Positions 35,151 through 44,578 of a DNA stretch of 54,130 nucleotides are shown one piece after another. The stretch is taken from the NCBI GenBank assembly GCA_023384575.1, contig JAHDVP010000007.1, positions 109,012-163,141 on the forward strand, in the 5' to 3' direction. This DNA is from Acidobacteriota bacterium. GTDB lineage: Bacteria; Acidobacteriota; Vicinamibacteria; Vicinamibacterales; JAFNAJ01. Below the pieces are notes generated by a model. That model had not been told where the DNA came from. It ran no database searches and was given only the letters and a program-made list of their open reading frames with translations. A program made the translations under genes and the position numbers. Positions within the stretch are counted from its first letter, which is position 1. Every line of letters starts with the position of its first letter.

Positions 35151-36105
35151 GCCGGAACTCGGCCATCGCCCGGTAGATCTCGCGCCGGGCCCGGTTCATG
35201 TTCCCGAGCGGGCGGTGGTCGGCGAGACAGTGCCACGGGTTGAACGCCACCTGTTCGCACGCCTGCTCGCGGTCGGCCGCGTCGAGCCGCTGGCGGGGAA
35301 TCCGGAGGCGTGCCACCGCCACCGGCGGCGAGTCTCGCTCGCGCCACTCGACCGACGCGTCTTCGATGGGCATCGCGCGGCCATCGGTCTGCCGCTGAAT
35401 CATGAAGTCGAACGCCGCCTCGTCGTCGGCAAGGCGCGCGGCCAGCGCGTCGCGCAGGTAGCCGTCCGTCAAGGGATCGGGGAGGGAGCTCGTTCGCGAC
35501 GAAACCGGGCGAACGATGTACTTGACCGCTCGTCCAGGACCGAACGAGTAGGGCGTTGAACTCCAATAGGGGATGTCGAGGTGGCACGAGTGGTGCCGTC
35601 GCGCCGCCAACCCCCAGCGGGCGGCCCCCGGGTGCGACACGAAATACGCGAGGCGCCTCAGGCCGCCGGCTTCCATCGCCTGCAATAAGGCGAGGAACTC
35701 CCGCGTGCCCGCGACGGGCATCGTGGGATGGCTGTTGAGGACGAAGTCGTGGTCGGTCGCTCCAGGGGTCAGGTCCTCGCCCGCGACGCCGCGCAGCTTG
35801 ATCGACATGCCGCGAACGTCTTTCTCGCGGTCGCTCGTCGACGAGGCGTTGGCGAACCGAATCCACGCGCGGTAGGTCCGAGGCTCGGCGAACAGGCCGA
35901 CGCGGCAGTCGCCCGGGAGCGCGTCGAGCACCGTGAACTCGCCCTCGACGCACCCGGAATGTCTCGCCTGATTGAAGCGGCGGACGACCCCCGCCGGATG
36001 GCGTCGCGCGCTGACCGTCTTGAGGAACGCAATGCACTCGGCCGTGGTGGCGGCTTCGTCGGGCAGGACGTGCTCCTCGGCGAGCCCGGGGGACGTTGGG
36101 GGCAT
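35125..36105 (-). CDS. Catalase-family heme protein (y4iL-like)
   Basis: The 326-residue protein lacks the full-length catalase C-domain and resembles the short y4iL-like group: RAWIRFANASSTSDREKDVRG and FNPWHCLADHRPLGNMNRAR are its typical stretches. At the position of the distal heme His in 'R-x-x-H-P-K', this sequence seems to have Gln (RRFNQARHSG), but a neighbouring His is present, so heme chemistry may differ. No signal peptide is visible. The position beside the RoxA-like cytochrome suggests a shared oxidative or fatty-acid-related function, as in similar known neighbourhoods. Substrate is unknown. Confidence 0.85.
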   Translation of the reverse strand: MPPTSPGLAEEHVLPDEAATTAECIAFLKTVSARRHPAGVVRRFNQARHSGCVEGEFTVLDALPGDCRVGLFAEPRTYRAWIRFANASSTSDREKDVRGMSIKLRGVAGEDLTPGATDHDFVLNSHPTMPVAGTREFLALLQAMEAGGLRRLAYFVSHPGAARWGLAARRHHSCHLDIPYWSSTPYSFGPGRAVKYIVRPVSSRTSSLPDPLTDGYLRDALAARLADDEAAFDFMIQRQTDGRAMPIEDASVEWRERDSPPVAVARLRIPRQRLDAADREQACEQVAFNPWHCLADHRPLGNMNRARREIYRAMAEFRLNASSGTR

Positions 36106-36182
36106 ACTGGCCTCGCACGTGGGACGACGGGGACGACGGGAACGGGAGTCAGCCTACACCCTGACGTTGGCCGTGTCACGCC

Positions 36183-36210
36183 TTTCGGTGCGTCAGCTTT
36201 TCGGTGCGTC
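36183..36210. repeat. Short direct repeat in intergenic region
   Basis: TTTCGGTGCGTC occurs at 36183-36194 and again at 36199-36210, followed by a partial third copy (CTTTCGATGC). The stretch lies in the 129-bp gap between the catalase-like start and the S9 peptidase stop. It may be a small slippage-generated repeat or a regulator binding site. Confidence 0.45.
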
Positions 36211-36234
36211 CTTTCGATGCCAGCCAGTCACCGT

Positions 36235-38325
36235 CTACCCTCCGAACACCGGCCGCTCGAGCGTCGGCGTCCCGCCGATGTATCGCGCCAGCCAGCTCTG
36301 CATCTCCCAGTGCCAGTAGATCGCGTTCTGCGGCGTCAGCACCCAGTGGTTCTCGTCGGGAAACACCACCAGCCGCGACGGCACGCCCATCCCCTGCAGC
36401 ACGCCATACAGCTCGAGCCCGTTGCCATACGGGACCCGGTAGTCCTTCTCGCCGTGAATCACCAGCATCGGCGTCTTGAAGTTCGCCGCGTAGAACATGG
36501 GGTTGTTCCGCTGCAGCCCCTCGACGTCCTCCCACGGCGTCCCGCCCATCACCTGCGTGAACCCGTGCGGGATGTCGGTGGCGTACTGCGAGTAGCTGTT
36601 GTTCACCCCCGCGTGGTTCACGATGGCCTTGAACCGGTCGGTATGTCCGAGGATCCACGTGGCCATGTAGCCGCCGTAGCTCGCACCGGCCGCCGCGAGC
36701 CGGTCGGCATCCAGGTTCGGATACTGCCCGAGCAGGTAGTCGGTGGACTTCATCACGTCGTCGAACGGCTTCACGCCCCACTCGTTGAGGATGCTCCGCG
36801 AGAACGCCTCGCTGAAGCCGGTCGACCCGTGCCGGTTGACCCACGTCACGACCCAGCCCGCCGCGGCGAACACCTGCGTGTTCCAGCGGTAGCTCCACGA
36901 GTCGCGGTTCATCGTGTGCGGGCCGCCGTGCAGGAGCTGCACCAGGGGATACCGCGCGTTCGGGTCGAACCCGGGCGGCAGTACGAGCCAGCCGTGCACG
37001 TCGGCGCCGCCGGCGCCCTTGAACCAGTACTCCTTCATCTCGCCGAGACGCAGGCCCGCCATGAACGCTTCGTTCACGCGCGTCAGCTGGCGCACGGCGC
37101 CGGTCCCGGCGTCGAGCACGAAGATCTCGTTGGGACGCGACGTGGTGTCGTTGAGGAAGGCCACGACACCGCCCCGCACGTCGAGGCTCGTCGACGTGCC
37201 GGCCCGGTGCACCGCAGCGAAGCCGCTGCCGTCGGCGTTCGCCTTGAACACGGGTACCACGCCCTTCTCCTCCGCCGTGATCCACAGGGTCTTCCCATCG
37301 TCGGAGACCGCGACGTCGCCAATGCCGTAGTCGAGCGCCTCGGTCACTGGCACGTTCTTCCCGGTGGCGAGATCGTGTCTCCAGAGCTTCGCGAACTCGC
37401 CCGAGTAGTAGGGCGTCTCCTGCCGGCGAAAGTAGACGCTGCGGCCGTCGGGCGCCCACACGGGTCCGGCGTCGGCGCCCGGGTTCTCGGCGGTGACGTT
37501 GCGCAGCGCACCCGAGCCATCGGTGGGCACGAGGTAGATGTCGGCGTTCAGGAAGTCGCGGTAGGGCGGCGGCGTCGAGTTGAAGGTGAGCGCGATGGTC
37601 GCGCCGTCGGGCGAGAGCGCGTAGCTCACCTCGCCGCTCGTGTCGAACAATCGGTCGACCGCCGGCGTGAGGTCGACGAACGTCTTCGCGGCGACGTCGA
37701 CGAGCACGAGGCGGCTGGCGAGGTTGTCGGTGAGGTAGCGGTCGAAGAAGCGGTACTGGCGGTGCTCGGTGGCGCGCGCGGTGAGCTTCGACTCGCGCCG
37801 CCGCTTCTGCTCGCGCTTCACCGCCTCGAGGTCGGCCGTCGTCATCTTCCCCGCGAGCTCTGGAATCACCGTCGTCGCCACGACGAGACGGCGGCCATCG
37901 GGCATCCACTGCGGCGACGACACGCCGTACGGCAGCTCGAGAATCTTCTCGGCCTCGCCGCCGTCGACCGCGATGACGTAGAGCGACGCCGCCTCGTCTC
38001 CGCCTCGCCGCGACACGAATGCGATGCGCGTGCCATCGGGGCTCCACGCCGGCGAGCTGTCGCTCGCCTGCGCCCGCGTCAGGCGGCGCAGCGCGCCGGT
38101 CGCGACATCGGCCAGCCACAGGTTCGTGGTGCTGCTGTTTCGCTCGACCGACCACTCCTGTTCGGTGTAGACCACCTTCGCCGCGTCGGGTGAGAGCCTT
38201 GGGCTGCCGAGACGCTTGAGGGCCCAGAGATCGGCAGGCGCGATGACACGCGTCTCGGCCGCGGCCGAGACGGCGACGAGAAGCAGCAGGGCGACGATGA
38301 TGAACGAGAAGCAGCGTCGGGTCAT
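36235..38325 (-). CDS. S9 family prolyl-oligopeptidase-like peptidase
   Basis: The 696-residue protein has a signal peptide (FSFIIVALLLLVAVSAAAE), a WD40-like/beta-propeller region (about 40-450, repeated LSPDA / SPDGTRIAFVS patterns) and a C-terminal alpha/beta-hydrolase domain. The catalytic triad is Ser549 in GASYGGYM, Asp628 in HGEKDYRV and His660 in DENHWV. It should cleave short Pro- or Ala-containing peptides in the periplasm or outside the cell. The ATG at 38325 has GGAGAG upstream and gives the best signal peptide. It is divergent from the TIR gene. Confidence 0.94.
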   Translation of the reverse strand: MTRRCFSFIIVALLLLVAVSAAAETRVIAPADLWALKRLGSPRLSPDAAKVVYTEQEWSVERNSSTTNLWLADVATGALRRLTRAQASDSSPAWSPDGTRIAFVSRRGGDEAASLYVIAVDGGEAEKILELPYGVSSPQWMPDGRRLVVATTVIPELAGKMTTADLEAVKREQKRRRESKLTARATEHRQYRFFDRYLTDNLASRLVLVDVAAKTFVDLTPAVDRLFDTSGEVSYALSPDGATIALTFNSTPPPYRDFLNADIYLVPTDGSGALRNVTAENPGADAGPVWAPDGRSVYFRRQETPYYSGEFAKLWRHDLATGKNVPVTEALDYGIGDVAVSDDGKTLWITAEEKGVVPVFKANADGSGFAAVHRAGTSTSLDVRGGVVAFLNDTTSRPNEIFVLDAGTGAVRQLTRVNEAFMAGLRLGEMKEYWFKGAGGADVHGWLVLPPGFDPNARYPLVQLLHGGPHTMNRDSWSYRWNTQVFAAAGWVVTWVNRHGSTGFSEAFSRSILNEWGVKPFDDVMKSTDYLLGQYPNLDADRLAAAGASYGGYMATWILGHTDRFKAIVNHAGVNNSYSQYATDIPHGFTQVMGGTPWEDVEGLQRNNPMFYAANFKTPMLVIHGEKDYRVPYGNGLELYGVLQGMGVPSRLVVFPDENHWVLTPQNAIYWHWEMQSWLARYIGGTPTLERPVFGG

Positions 38326-38559
38326 CGGGTCTCTCCGGTGGGGGGACGGGCCTGACGGACCTTCACGATACACCGACTCGCGCGGGTAAGGTGGCGCCGC
38401 GCGCCAGCCTGGCCTCTGCCGCCGTCTCCAGGCACGAGCCGTTGACCACCGCGCGAGCCGCCTCGTCGTGCGACACTGGGAAGCACACCCACGGTCGCCA
38501 CGCTGGTCGGGAACCGATCTGGCCCGGGACGAGCCACGTGTCAGTCGGCAGGTGGGCCG

Positions 38560-41361
38560 ATGTACGACGTCTTCCTCAGCTACCCGCACGCCCGCGCGCC
38601 GGAAGCGGCGTCAATCGCGGCGGCCCTGCGGGCACGAAGCCTCGACGTCTGGGTGGACGAGAGCGACATCCCCACCTTTGCCAGCATCACCCGCTCGATC
38701 GCGGAGGGGCTGGCGCGATCGAAGGTGCTCGTCGCGTACTACGCCGCGGAGTACGCAAGCTCCCGCGCCTGCCAGTGGGAACTCGCCGCGGCGTATCTCG
38801 CGGCGGCCCGCGACGCCGACCCCCGCCGGCGGATCCTCGTCGTCAACCCGGAACCGGAAGCGTTGCACATCCAGCCGGTGGAGCTGCGCGATGCGCTCTT
38901 CGTCGCCATCCCCGGCGCCGGCAACCAGCCGGCCCTCGACCACCTTGCGGCGGATGTCGAGGCTCACGTCAAAGCGCTTGCCGGCACCCTCGGGGACGTC
39001 GAGCCCCTCGAGCAACCTCAGTGGTACGGCAGCCGGTCCACCGGATCGACTCGCTTCGTCGGTCGCCTCGCCGACCTCTGGCGGCTCCACTCCGCGCTGC
39101 ACGCGCGCGACGCGCCGGTGATCACGGGCGCCGCGGGATCCGCCCTCGCGCTCGTCCAGGGCATGGGTGGCGTCGGCAAATCGCTGCTCGCCGAGGAGTA
39201 CGCCGTCCGCTTCGCGGCCGCGCATCCCGGCGGCGTCTTCTGGCTGCGCGCGTTCGGCAACGACGAGACCCGGGTTGGCCTGGGGCGGGAGGAGCGCGAG
39301 GCCGAGCGCGGCCGGCAACTCCGTGCAGTGGCTGAGGCGCTCGGTCTGCCCGTCGACGGACGACCGCTCGGCGACGTGGAGAGCCACCTGGCGAGGGAAC
39401 TCGGCGAGCGGGGACAGCCCTTCCTCTGGGTCGTCGACGACGTGCCCTCCGGGCTCGGGCACGACTCGCTGGTCGGGTGGCTGGCGCCGCATCCGCTCGG
39501 CAGAACGCTCGTCACGACGCGCAGTCGCGAGTACGGCGCCCTTGGGGTGGTCGTGGCGCTCGGTGTGCTGGATCCGGATGCAGCCTACGAGCTGCTGACC
39601 CACGCGCCGGGCCGGCGGGCACCAATCGGCGAAGACGAAGAGCTGGCCGCACGGGCCATCGTCGAGCGCCTGGGTGGCCATGCGCTGGCGGTGGATGTCG
39701 CGGCGGCCCTGCTCCGGCTGCAGTCGTATGCCGACGTCCTGGCGGAGCTCAACGACCCGACGCGTGACGCACTCGAGCTCGCCCGGGACCTCGCGGGTGT
39801 GCTGCCGAACGGTCACGAACCGGCCGTGGCCGCGACGCTGCTGCAGAGCCTGACCCGTCTCGGCCCAGAGGGCCGCGACTTCCTGCGCCTCGCAGCCGGG
39901 CTCGCGGTCGCGCCCATTCCCGCGGCGCTCGTCGAGCGGGTCTTCGAGGCCGCAGACGGGCTTCCTGTCCGAGACGCGCGGTCGCGCGCGATGCGGGCCT
40001 TGCACCAGGCCGATCTGCTGTCGCTGACCGAGCCGGCCGATGCCGGACCTGGCGTCGCGGCCGTCCACACCCTGGTGACCCGCACCGTGCAGTTCCACGA
40101 CGCGGAACCGCGGCGCCGCGAGTCGTTGCGGGCGGCAGCGGTCGCGGTCCTGACGATGACGTTACCGAGGCGTGCAGAGGATTCGCACCAGCACCTCGAC
40201 CTGCTGGTGGCCCACGCCCGTGAGCTCGCCAGGACGAGCGACGACCTCTCTGGTCTCGCACTGCGCGACTGGGTGGCGACGTTCGACTTCGTCGTGGGGG
40301 CGTACGCGTCGGCCGAAGCGATCTGCCGGCAGCAGTACGAGCTGCGGCAGCGCCTTCAGGGCGGCACGCACCCGGACACGCTGACGGCGATGAACAACCT
40401 CGCCGAGATGCGGCGCCACATGGGCGACCTGCCCGGCGCACGCCGGCTGCTCGATTCCCTCGTCGAGACGAGCCGCCGCGTACTGGGCGAGACGCATCCC
40501 CATACGCTCACCGCGCTGAACAACCTCGCGCTCACCATGCGGGCCGCGGGCGACCTGCCCGGCGCGCGGACGCTGCTCGAACGCGTCGTCGGCCACCTCG
40601 GGCAGGTGCCGGACGAATGGCGCGAGGTCGAGCTGACCGTGAGGAACAACCTCGCGGAGACGTTGCAGGCGATCGGCGACGTCGCCGGCGCGCGCCGCCT
40701 CCTGGAGCGAGTGCGCGAGATCAGCGTGCGGACGCGCGGCGAGCGCGATCGCGTGTCGCTCATCGCCACGCAGAACCTTGGGCTCGCCCTTCACGCCCAG
40801 GGGGAGACGCCCGCCGCACGCGCCCTGCTGGAGCAGGTCGTCGAAGCGTACACCTCGATGTGGGGCGACGGGCATCCAGACACGCTGCGGGCACTCGGCA
40901 ACCTCGCGACGACACTCGAAGCCCAGGGAGAGCTCGCCGGAGCGCGGGCGCTCGAGGAGCGGGTCGTCGCAGGCTGCCGGCAACGGCTGGGCGACTCGCA
41001 CCCGGACACGCTCTGGGCGATGAACAACCTCGCGAGCACGCTGCGCGCGCAAGGCGACTTCGCCGCGTCGCGCGCGCTCATGGAGCAGGTGCTCGACGCC
41101 ACCCGGCGGGTACTGGGCGAGACGCATTCCCGGACGTTGGCGTCCGCCTGGAACCTGTTCATCCTGGCGGTCCAGATGAACGACGCCGCCGCGGCGCGAA
41201 CGACCTTCGAGCGCGATCTGCTCTGGCTGATGCAGCGGGATCCCGAAGTGCTCGACTCAACCGCGCAAGCCATCCGAGCGGAGATCGTCGCACTGCGCCA
41301 GCCGGCTGGCTTGGTGAGTCGCGTGAGGGGCTGGCTGCGCCGATGGGGGCGTCGCCACTGA
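38560..41361 (+). CDS. TIR - NB-ARC (STAND) - TPR protein
   Basis: This 933-residue protein has an N-terminal TIR domain (about 1-145), with the conserved catalytic Glu74 in ACQWELA, so it may cleave NAD. NB-ARC follows: Walker A GMGGVGKS (201-208), Walker B region VVDD (291-294), the TLVTTRSRE motif and GGHALAVDVAAALL. The C-terminal third (about 610-900) holds at least six kinesin-light-chain-like TPRs (HPDTLTAMNNLAEMR type). STAND ATPases with TIR often sense a trigger through the repeats and cause cell death or defence (Avs-like idea). No signal peptide. It converges on the trypsin-like gene at 32 bp. Confidence 0.93.
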   Translation: MYDVFLSYPHARAPEAASIAAALRARSLDVWVDESDIPTFASITRSIAEGLARSKVLVAYYAAEYASSRACQWELAAAYLAAARDADPRRRILVVNPEPEALHIQPVELRDALFVAIPGAGNQPALDHLAADVEAHVKALAGTLGDVEPLEQPQWYGSRSTGSTRFVGRLADLWRLHSALHARDAPVITGAAGSALALVQGMGGVGKSLLAEEYAVRFAAAHPGGVFWLRAFGNDETRVGLGREEREAERGRQLRAVAEALGLPVDGRPLGDVESHLARELGERGQPFLWVVDDVPSGLGHDSLVGWLAPHPLGRTLVTTRSREYGALGVVVALGVLDPDAAYELLTHAPGRRAPIGEDEELAARAIVERLGGHALAVDVAAALLRLQSYADVLAELNDPTRDALELARDLAGVLPNGHEPAVAATLLQSLTRLGPEGRDFLRLAAGLAVAPIPAALVERVFEAADGLPVRDARSRAMRALHQADLLSLTEPADAGPGVAAVHTLVTRTVQFHDAEPRRRESLRAAAVAVLTMTLPRRAEDSHQHLDLLVAHARELARTSDDLSGLALRDWVATFDFVVGAYASAEAICRQQYELRQRLQGGTHPDTLTAMNNLAEMRRHMGDLPGARRLLDSLVETSRRVLGETHPHTLTALNNLALTMRAAGDLPGARTLLERVVGHLGQVPDEWREVELTVRNNLAETLQAIGDVAGARRLLERVREISVRTRGERDRVSLIATQNLGLALHAQGETPAARALLEQVVEAYTSMWGDGHPDTLRALGNLATTLEAQGELAGARALEERVVAGCRQRLGDSHPDTLWAMNNLASTLRAQGDFAASRALMEQVLDATRRVLGETHSRTLASAWNLFILAVQMNDAAAARTTFERDLLWLMQRDPEVLDSTAQAIRAEIVALRQPAGLVSRVRGWLRRWGRRH

Positions 41362-41393
41362 CGTCGTACCGATCCCTCGCGACGCCGTCGCCT

Positions 41394-42878
41394 CTACCCC
41401 TCGATGATCGCTCCGACCGTGTCGTCGATTCGGCCATCGAGCTTCCGCCGCAGACGGCGGATGTCGGCGGCGAGCGCCTTCGACGCCGACTTCGAGGCAG
41501 CGTCGAACGCCCGCCCGACGCGATCGTGGTCGTCGGCTCGAAGGACGTAGCCGAAGACGCCGTTTGTCGTCGTGGCGCCGCGGAGGATCGGGCGCAGCGC
41601 CGCCACCGCCGCCCGGCGCGCGTCGCCGTTCGCAACTAGCGTCCACAGCAGCTCGGCGCGATGTCGATCGACGAAGGCCACGATCTCCCGCCCGACCTCG
41701 CTCGCGCGCAGCCGCTGCTGGACGTCGCGGGCGAGCCCGGCAGGCAGGCGCAGTGTCCGCCAGGACGATCGCCGTGCTCTCGGCTCGAACAGCGTCGACG
41801 CGAACGCCGCCCCCGCGTCGCGGCCCTCGTCGGCGAGCGCGTCGAGGAAGGCCACGAAACCGCCGGCGCAAAGAACATCGACGTCGAGCGCCGCGAAGAC
41901 GTTCTGAATCTTGCACGCCACGCCGTAACTGCCGTTGACGGCCCCGGCGAAGTGGAGGCCCACCGCGGGGTTGATCACCGATCCCGGATCGGGCGTGAAG
42001 ACGAGCGCACCCGAGTCGCCGTCGAGGGACACGGCGGTGCCAGACTGCGCCGGCACGTACCGGATCAGATCGCAGTACGCTACCGTCTGCCAGTTCCCGG
42101 GCGCTAGCGGCGTCTGGATCGCCATCGCATAGGCCACGTCGTCGACGACGCCCTGCACGTGCCCGGTCGTCTGCCCCGACTTCTCGATGGGCATGCCCAG
42201 TGCCGCGACCGCGGTCGCGTAGACGGCCGGACCGATCTCGAGCACCGTGAGATTGTAGAGGTCGCTCGAGCTCACCGTCCCGATCGACGCGTCGACGAAG
42301 TTGCACTGGTCGAGCGGCCAGGGCGACGGCCCTTCCACGGGTGTCACGGCCACGCTGCGCTTGACCTCTCCGATGCGGTCGGTGGCGAGTTGTCCCCCGT
42401 CGGTCTTCGCGGGCTGCAGGATCGGTTCGCCTGGCGCGTAGCCGAAGACGTGCGCGTTGCTGAGGATGACGATGAAATCGTCGAGCGCGTCCCAGACCCA
42501 GCCGCCGAGCGTGCCGCTGCCCATGGCCGAGCCGCTGACCCCGCCGGGCACCGGACGGATGCGGCTCTCCGGGTCGACCGCCTGCGCGCGGGCCGGCGGC
42601 GATTCGACGACGTCGGTGACGATGGTGTGTGTGTCGCCGGATCCAGGCGGCGACCAGCGGAACCGGGGCGGCACGCGACGCTCGGCCGGCAGCGAGGCGC
42701 CGTCGAGCTTGCACGAGACGTAGACGCGGAGCGCGACCGGCCTCATGGCGCGCCCGCGGGTGAGTTTGGGCCCGATTCCGACGCCGTGTGCCCCGTAGCG
42801 CAGGAACGGATCCGTGCGCAGGAACTCGTGCAGGAACGCGCGCGTCGCCGCGAGCTGCCGTGCGACCGTGTCCGCCAT
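41394..42878 (-). CDS. Trypsin-like serine protease, cytosolic
   Basis: The 494-residue protein has a trypsin-like core with His143 in NAHVFG, Asp196 in VDASIG and Ser289 in GDSGAL, so the triad looks complete. Its N-terminal GVGIGPK and DVVESPPAR region resembles NAL1-like proteases. The last 150 residues are helical. No signal peptide is seen, so it should act inside the cell. An upstream ATG at 43019 is rejected because it overlaps the cupin gene. Its position opposite the TIR-STAND gene suggests it could be an effector or target of that pathway, but there is no direct evidence. Confidence 0.85.
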   Translation of the reverse strand: MADTVARQLAATRAFLHEFLRTDPFLRYGAHGVGIGPKLTRGRAMRPVALRVYVSCKLDGASLPAERRVPPRFRWSPPGSGDTHTIVTDVVESPPARAQAVDPESRIRPVPGGVSGSAMGSGTLGGWVWDALDDFIVILSNAHVFGYAPGEPILQPAKTDGGQLATDRIGEVKRSVAVTPVEGPSPWPLDQCNFVDASIGTVSSSDLYNLTVLEIGPAVYATAVAALGMPIEKSGQTTGHVQGVVDDVAYAMAIQTPLAPGNWQTVAYCDLIRYVPAQSGTAVSLDGDSGALVFTPDPGSVINPAVGLHFAGAVNGSYGVACKIQNVFAALDVDVLCAGGFVAFLDALADEGRDAGAAFASTLFEPRARRSSWRTLRLPAGLARDVQQRLRASEVGREIVAFVDRHRAELLWTLVANGDARRAAVAALRPILRGATTTNGVFGYVLRADDHDRVGRAFDAASKSASKALAADIRRLRRKLDGRIDDTVGAIIEG

Positions 42879-42888
42879 GTCGGTGCGT

Positions 42889-43371
42889 CTACTGGCCCGG
42901 CGCGGCCTTCGTCGGCACCGCGTCGACCGGCTGCTCGAACGCAATGAACAGCACGCACGGGTCGCCGGCTGCACACGAGCCGCGGTGTGGCAGCTTCGCG
43001 GGCCCGTACGCGTAGGCACCCGGTCTGAGGATCGTCTTGTCGTGTCCGTCGTACGTAAGGTGCAGTTCGCCGGAGACGAGGACCATACGTTCTGCCGACG
43101 TGTGCCAGTGATGGGGAATCGCCGAACCAGGTGGGAGTCTCAGGAAGACGTCGGCGTTCTGGGCCGCCGGGTTGCCCTGGAGCACCGTCAGCCGGCATTC
43201 AGCCGGCAGGAACTCGGGGCACGGTCCCCATTCGAGACGCGGGTCGTCTGCCGTGAAGACGAGGGGCCGCGACGATTTGGGCTCCTCGGCAAAGGTCAGT
43301 ACGGGGATGCCGATGAGCAGGGCCCAGAGAACCGCCGCCGAGCGTCGCGCGTCGAGTCGTGGACAGCACAT
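42889..43371 (-). CDS. Exported cupin-domain protein
   Basis: The 160-residue product has a signal peptide (AAVLWALLIGIPVLTFAEE) and a small beta-barrel cupin domain with IPHHWHTSAERMVLVSGE, whose two His and Glu match the metal-binding motif, and a later His in AKLPHRGSC. It might act on a small metabolite or sense it; no specific substrate is known. The ATG at 43371 has GAGGAGG six bases upstream. A longer frame reaching upstream belongs to the remnant at 43505. Confidence 0.82.
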   Translation of the reverse strand: MCCPRLDARRSAAVLWALLIGIPVLTFAEEPKSSRPLVFTADDPRLEWGPCPEFLPAECRLTVLQGNPAAQNADVFLRLPPGSAIPHHWHTSAERMVLVSGELHLTYDGHDKTILRPGAYAYGPAKLPHRGSCAAGDPCVLFIAFEQPVDAVPTKAAPGQ

Positions 43372-43504
43372 GTCTGCCTCCTCGAGGGTGGGGCCTGCAG
43401 GCGAGGCGCCACGCGGCGTGCGTAACCGCCGGTCGCCCCGCCGTGAGCTCGTTGATGGGGTACCCGGCATTCTTCCCCGAACGGGCGGATCGAGCAACCT
43501 CAGC

Positions 43505-43880
43505 GGCACTGAGGCCGACCCACTGCCCCTCAGGATCGCGCATCGACACGGGGACGCGGGCGAGCACGTCCGCAGGCAGTGGCCGGAACGCCCCGAGCGC
43601 AGCCATCGCGTCGAAGCGCAACGCGTCGACCGAAATGACGAGATCGGGGTCGCCGTCCGGGCGCAGCGCGCGAAAGACGTCGACAATCGCGTCGGCCGAA
43701 CGCACGTCGAGCGCGACAGCGAAGCCGGTGGTCTCGGTGAACCCCGCGAGCAGCGGCGCGAGTGACTCGGCCGTGCGGTAGCTGAGCACGTTCAGCGTCG
43801 GCGGCTCCGCGCGTGCAGACTGGAACGCCGTTACCCATCACCGCCACCAGCGTGAAGAGCCACGTGCGTCGGACGCTCAC
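43505..43880 (-). pseudogene. Frameshifted remnant of an iron-binding periplasmic protein (FutA/AfuA-like)
   Basis: A signal-peptide-like start (GTG at 43880; VRRTWLFTLVAVMG) lies in one frame, and the mature start LNVLSYRTAESLAPLLAGF lies one base out of frame, with the two joined near position 43830. The sequence then matches the N-lobe of Fe(III)-binding proteins (DPDLVISVDALRFD, RDPEGQWVGLS), but only about 110 residues remain of about 340. The missing part includes most ligand residues. The remnant lies just upstream of the cupin gene. A sequencing error could explain the frameshift but not the truncation. Confidence 0.65.
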
Positions 43881-43916
43881 CAGGTGCTCCCTCCTGAGCT
43901 GGACTTCGAGCGGCCG

Positions 43917-43945
43917 AGTGTATCGCGGCACGCCGTGGGGTTCAA
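43917..43945 (-). promoter_or_regulatory. Sigma70-type promoter upstream of the iron-binding remnant
   Basis: On the reverse strand, TTGAAC (43940-43945), a 17-bp spacer and TACACT (43917-43922) form a good promoter. It lies about 37 nt before the GTG at 43880. It may now drive the downstream cupin gene after loss of the original gene. Confidence 0.55.
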
Positions 43946-44112
43946 TGCGTGGCCCGGTGCGCGCGGCCGAAAGCGCTTGATTCAATCCAGAACGCGGAGA
44001 GGTCCGAGATCCGAACAGAGGATCGCCTGGCGAGCACGGCGACGGCGCGTGCCAACGCCGCGCAACCGATGCCGAAGGCGACAACGGGTTGACCAGGAAC
44101 GTCCAGGCGCCC

Positions 44113-44562
44113 TCACTGCTCCGACAGCGCCTTGAGCTTGGCCAGCGCCTTCGGCCAGCTGTCCTCGAACATTCCGGCGTACTCCTCGTTCGCGTCCATC
44201 TCGACCACGAGCTCGGTGCCGCCAACCGTCTCGCAGAACGTGTAGGTCTCGAGCGCCCCAGCCCAGGCGCTGACGGCATCGCTCGTCGTATCCTTCCTCC
44301 CGTCGTGTACGAGACCCAGGTGCTCGATGGCGATGTACTCGTGCGGCCGACTCGTCTTGATCCGGCTCACCATGCCCGACATCTCGCCGTTCGGCCCCGG
44401 CCCGAGGAACAAGATCTCGCTGCCCTCACTCCAGTCACCAACGAAGTGCGACCCGGCCGTGAACGGTTCGGTCCACTGCCGATAGGTCGCATCGTCCAGC
44501 ATCGTCTTCCAGACCTTTTCCGCCGGAGCGTCGATCGTCGTCGTGAACCGCAGCTTCTGCAT
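44113..44562 (-). CDS. SRPBCC/AHSA1-type protein
   Basis: The 149-residue product starts MQKLRFTTTIDAPAEKVW and has the START/SRPBCC pattern: an early strand, the helix DAPAEKVWKTMLDDATYRQW, a series of strands, and a final long helix. These proteins hold a hydrophobic pocket and can bind lipids or help polyketide steps; the ligand is unknown. The GGAGG site is about seven bases from ATG. A hairpin is just upstream. The gene is in the same direction as the VOC gene at 44737. Confidence 0.85.
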   Translation of the reverse strand: MQKLRFTTTIDAPAEKVWKTMLDDATYRQWTEPFTAGSHFVGDWSEGSEILFLGPGPNGEMSGMVSRIKTSRPHEYIAIEHLGLVHDGRKDTTSDAVSAWAGALETYTFCETVGGTELVVEMDANEEYAGMFEDSWPKALAKLKALSEQ

Positions 44563-44578
44563 CTGAGGCCTCCTCGGG

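Noticed and set aside
41362-41393. Terminator between TIR gene and trypsin-like gene
   Set aside because: The 32-bp gap has no stable stem or T-run.
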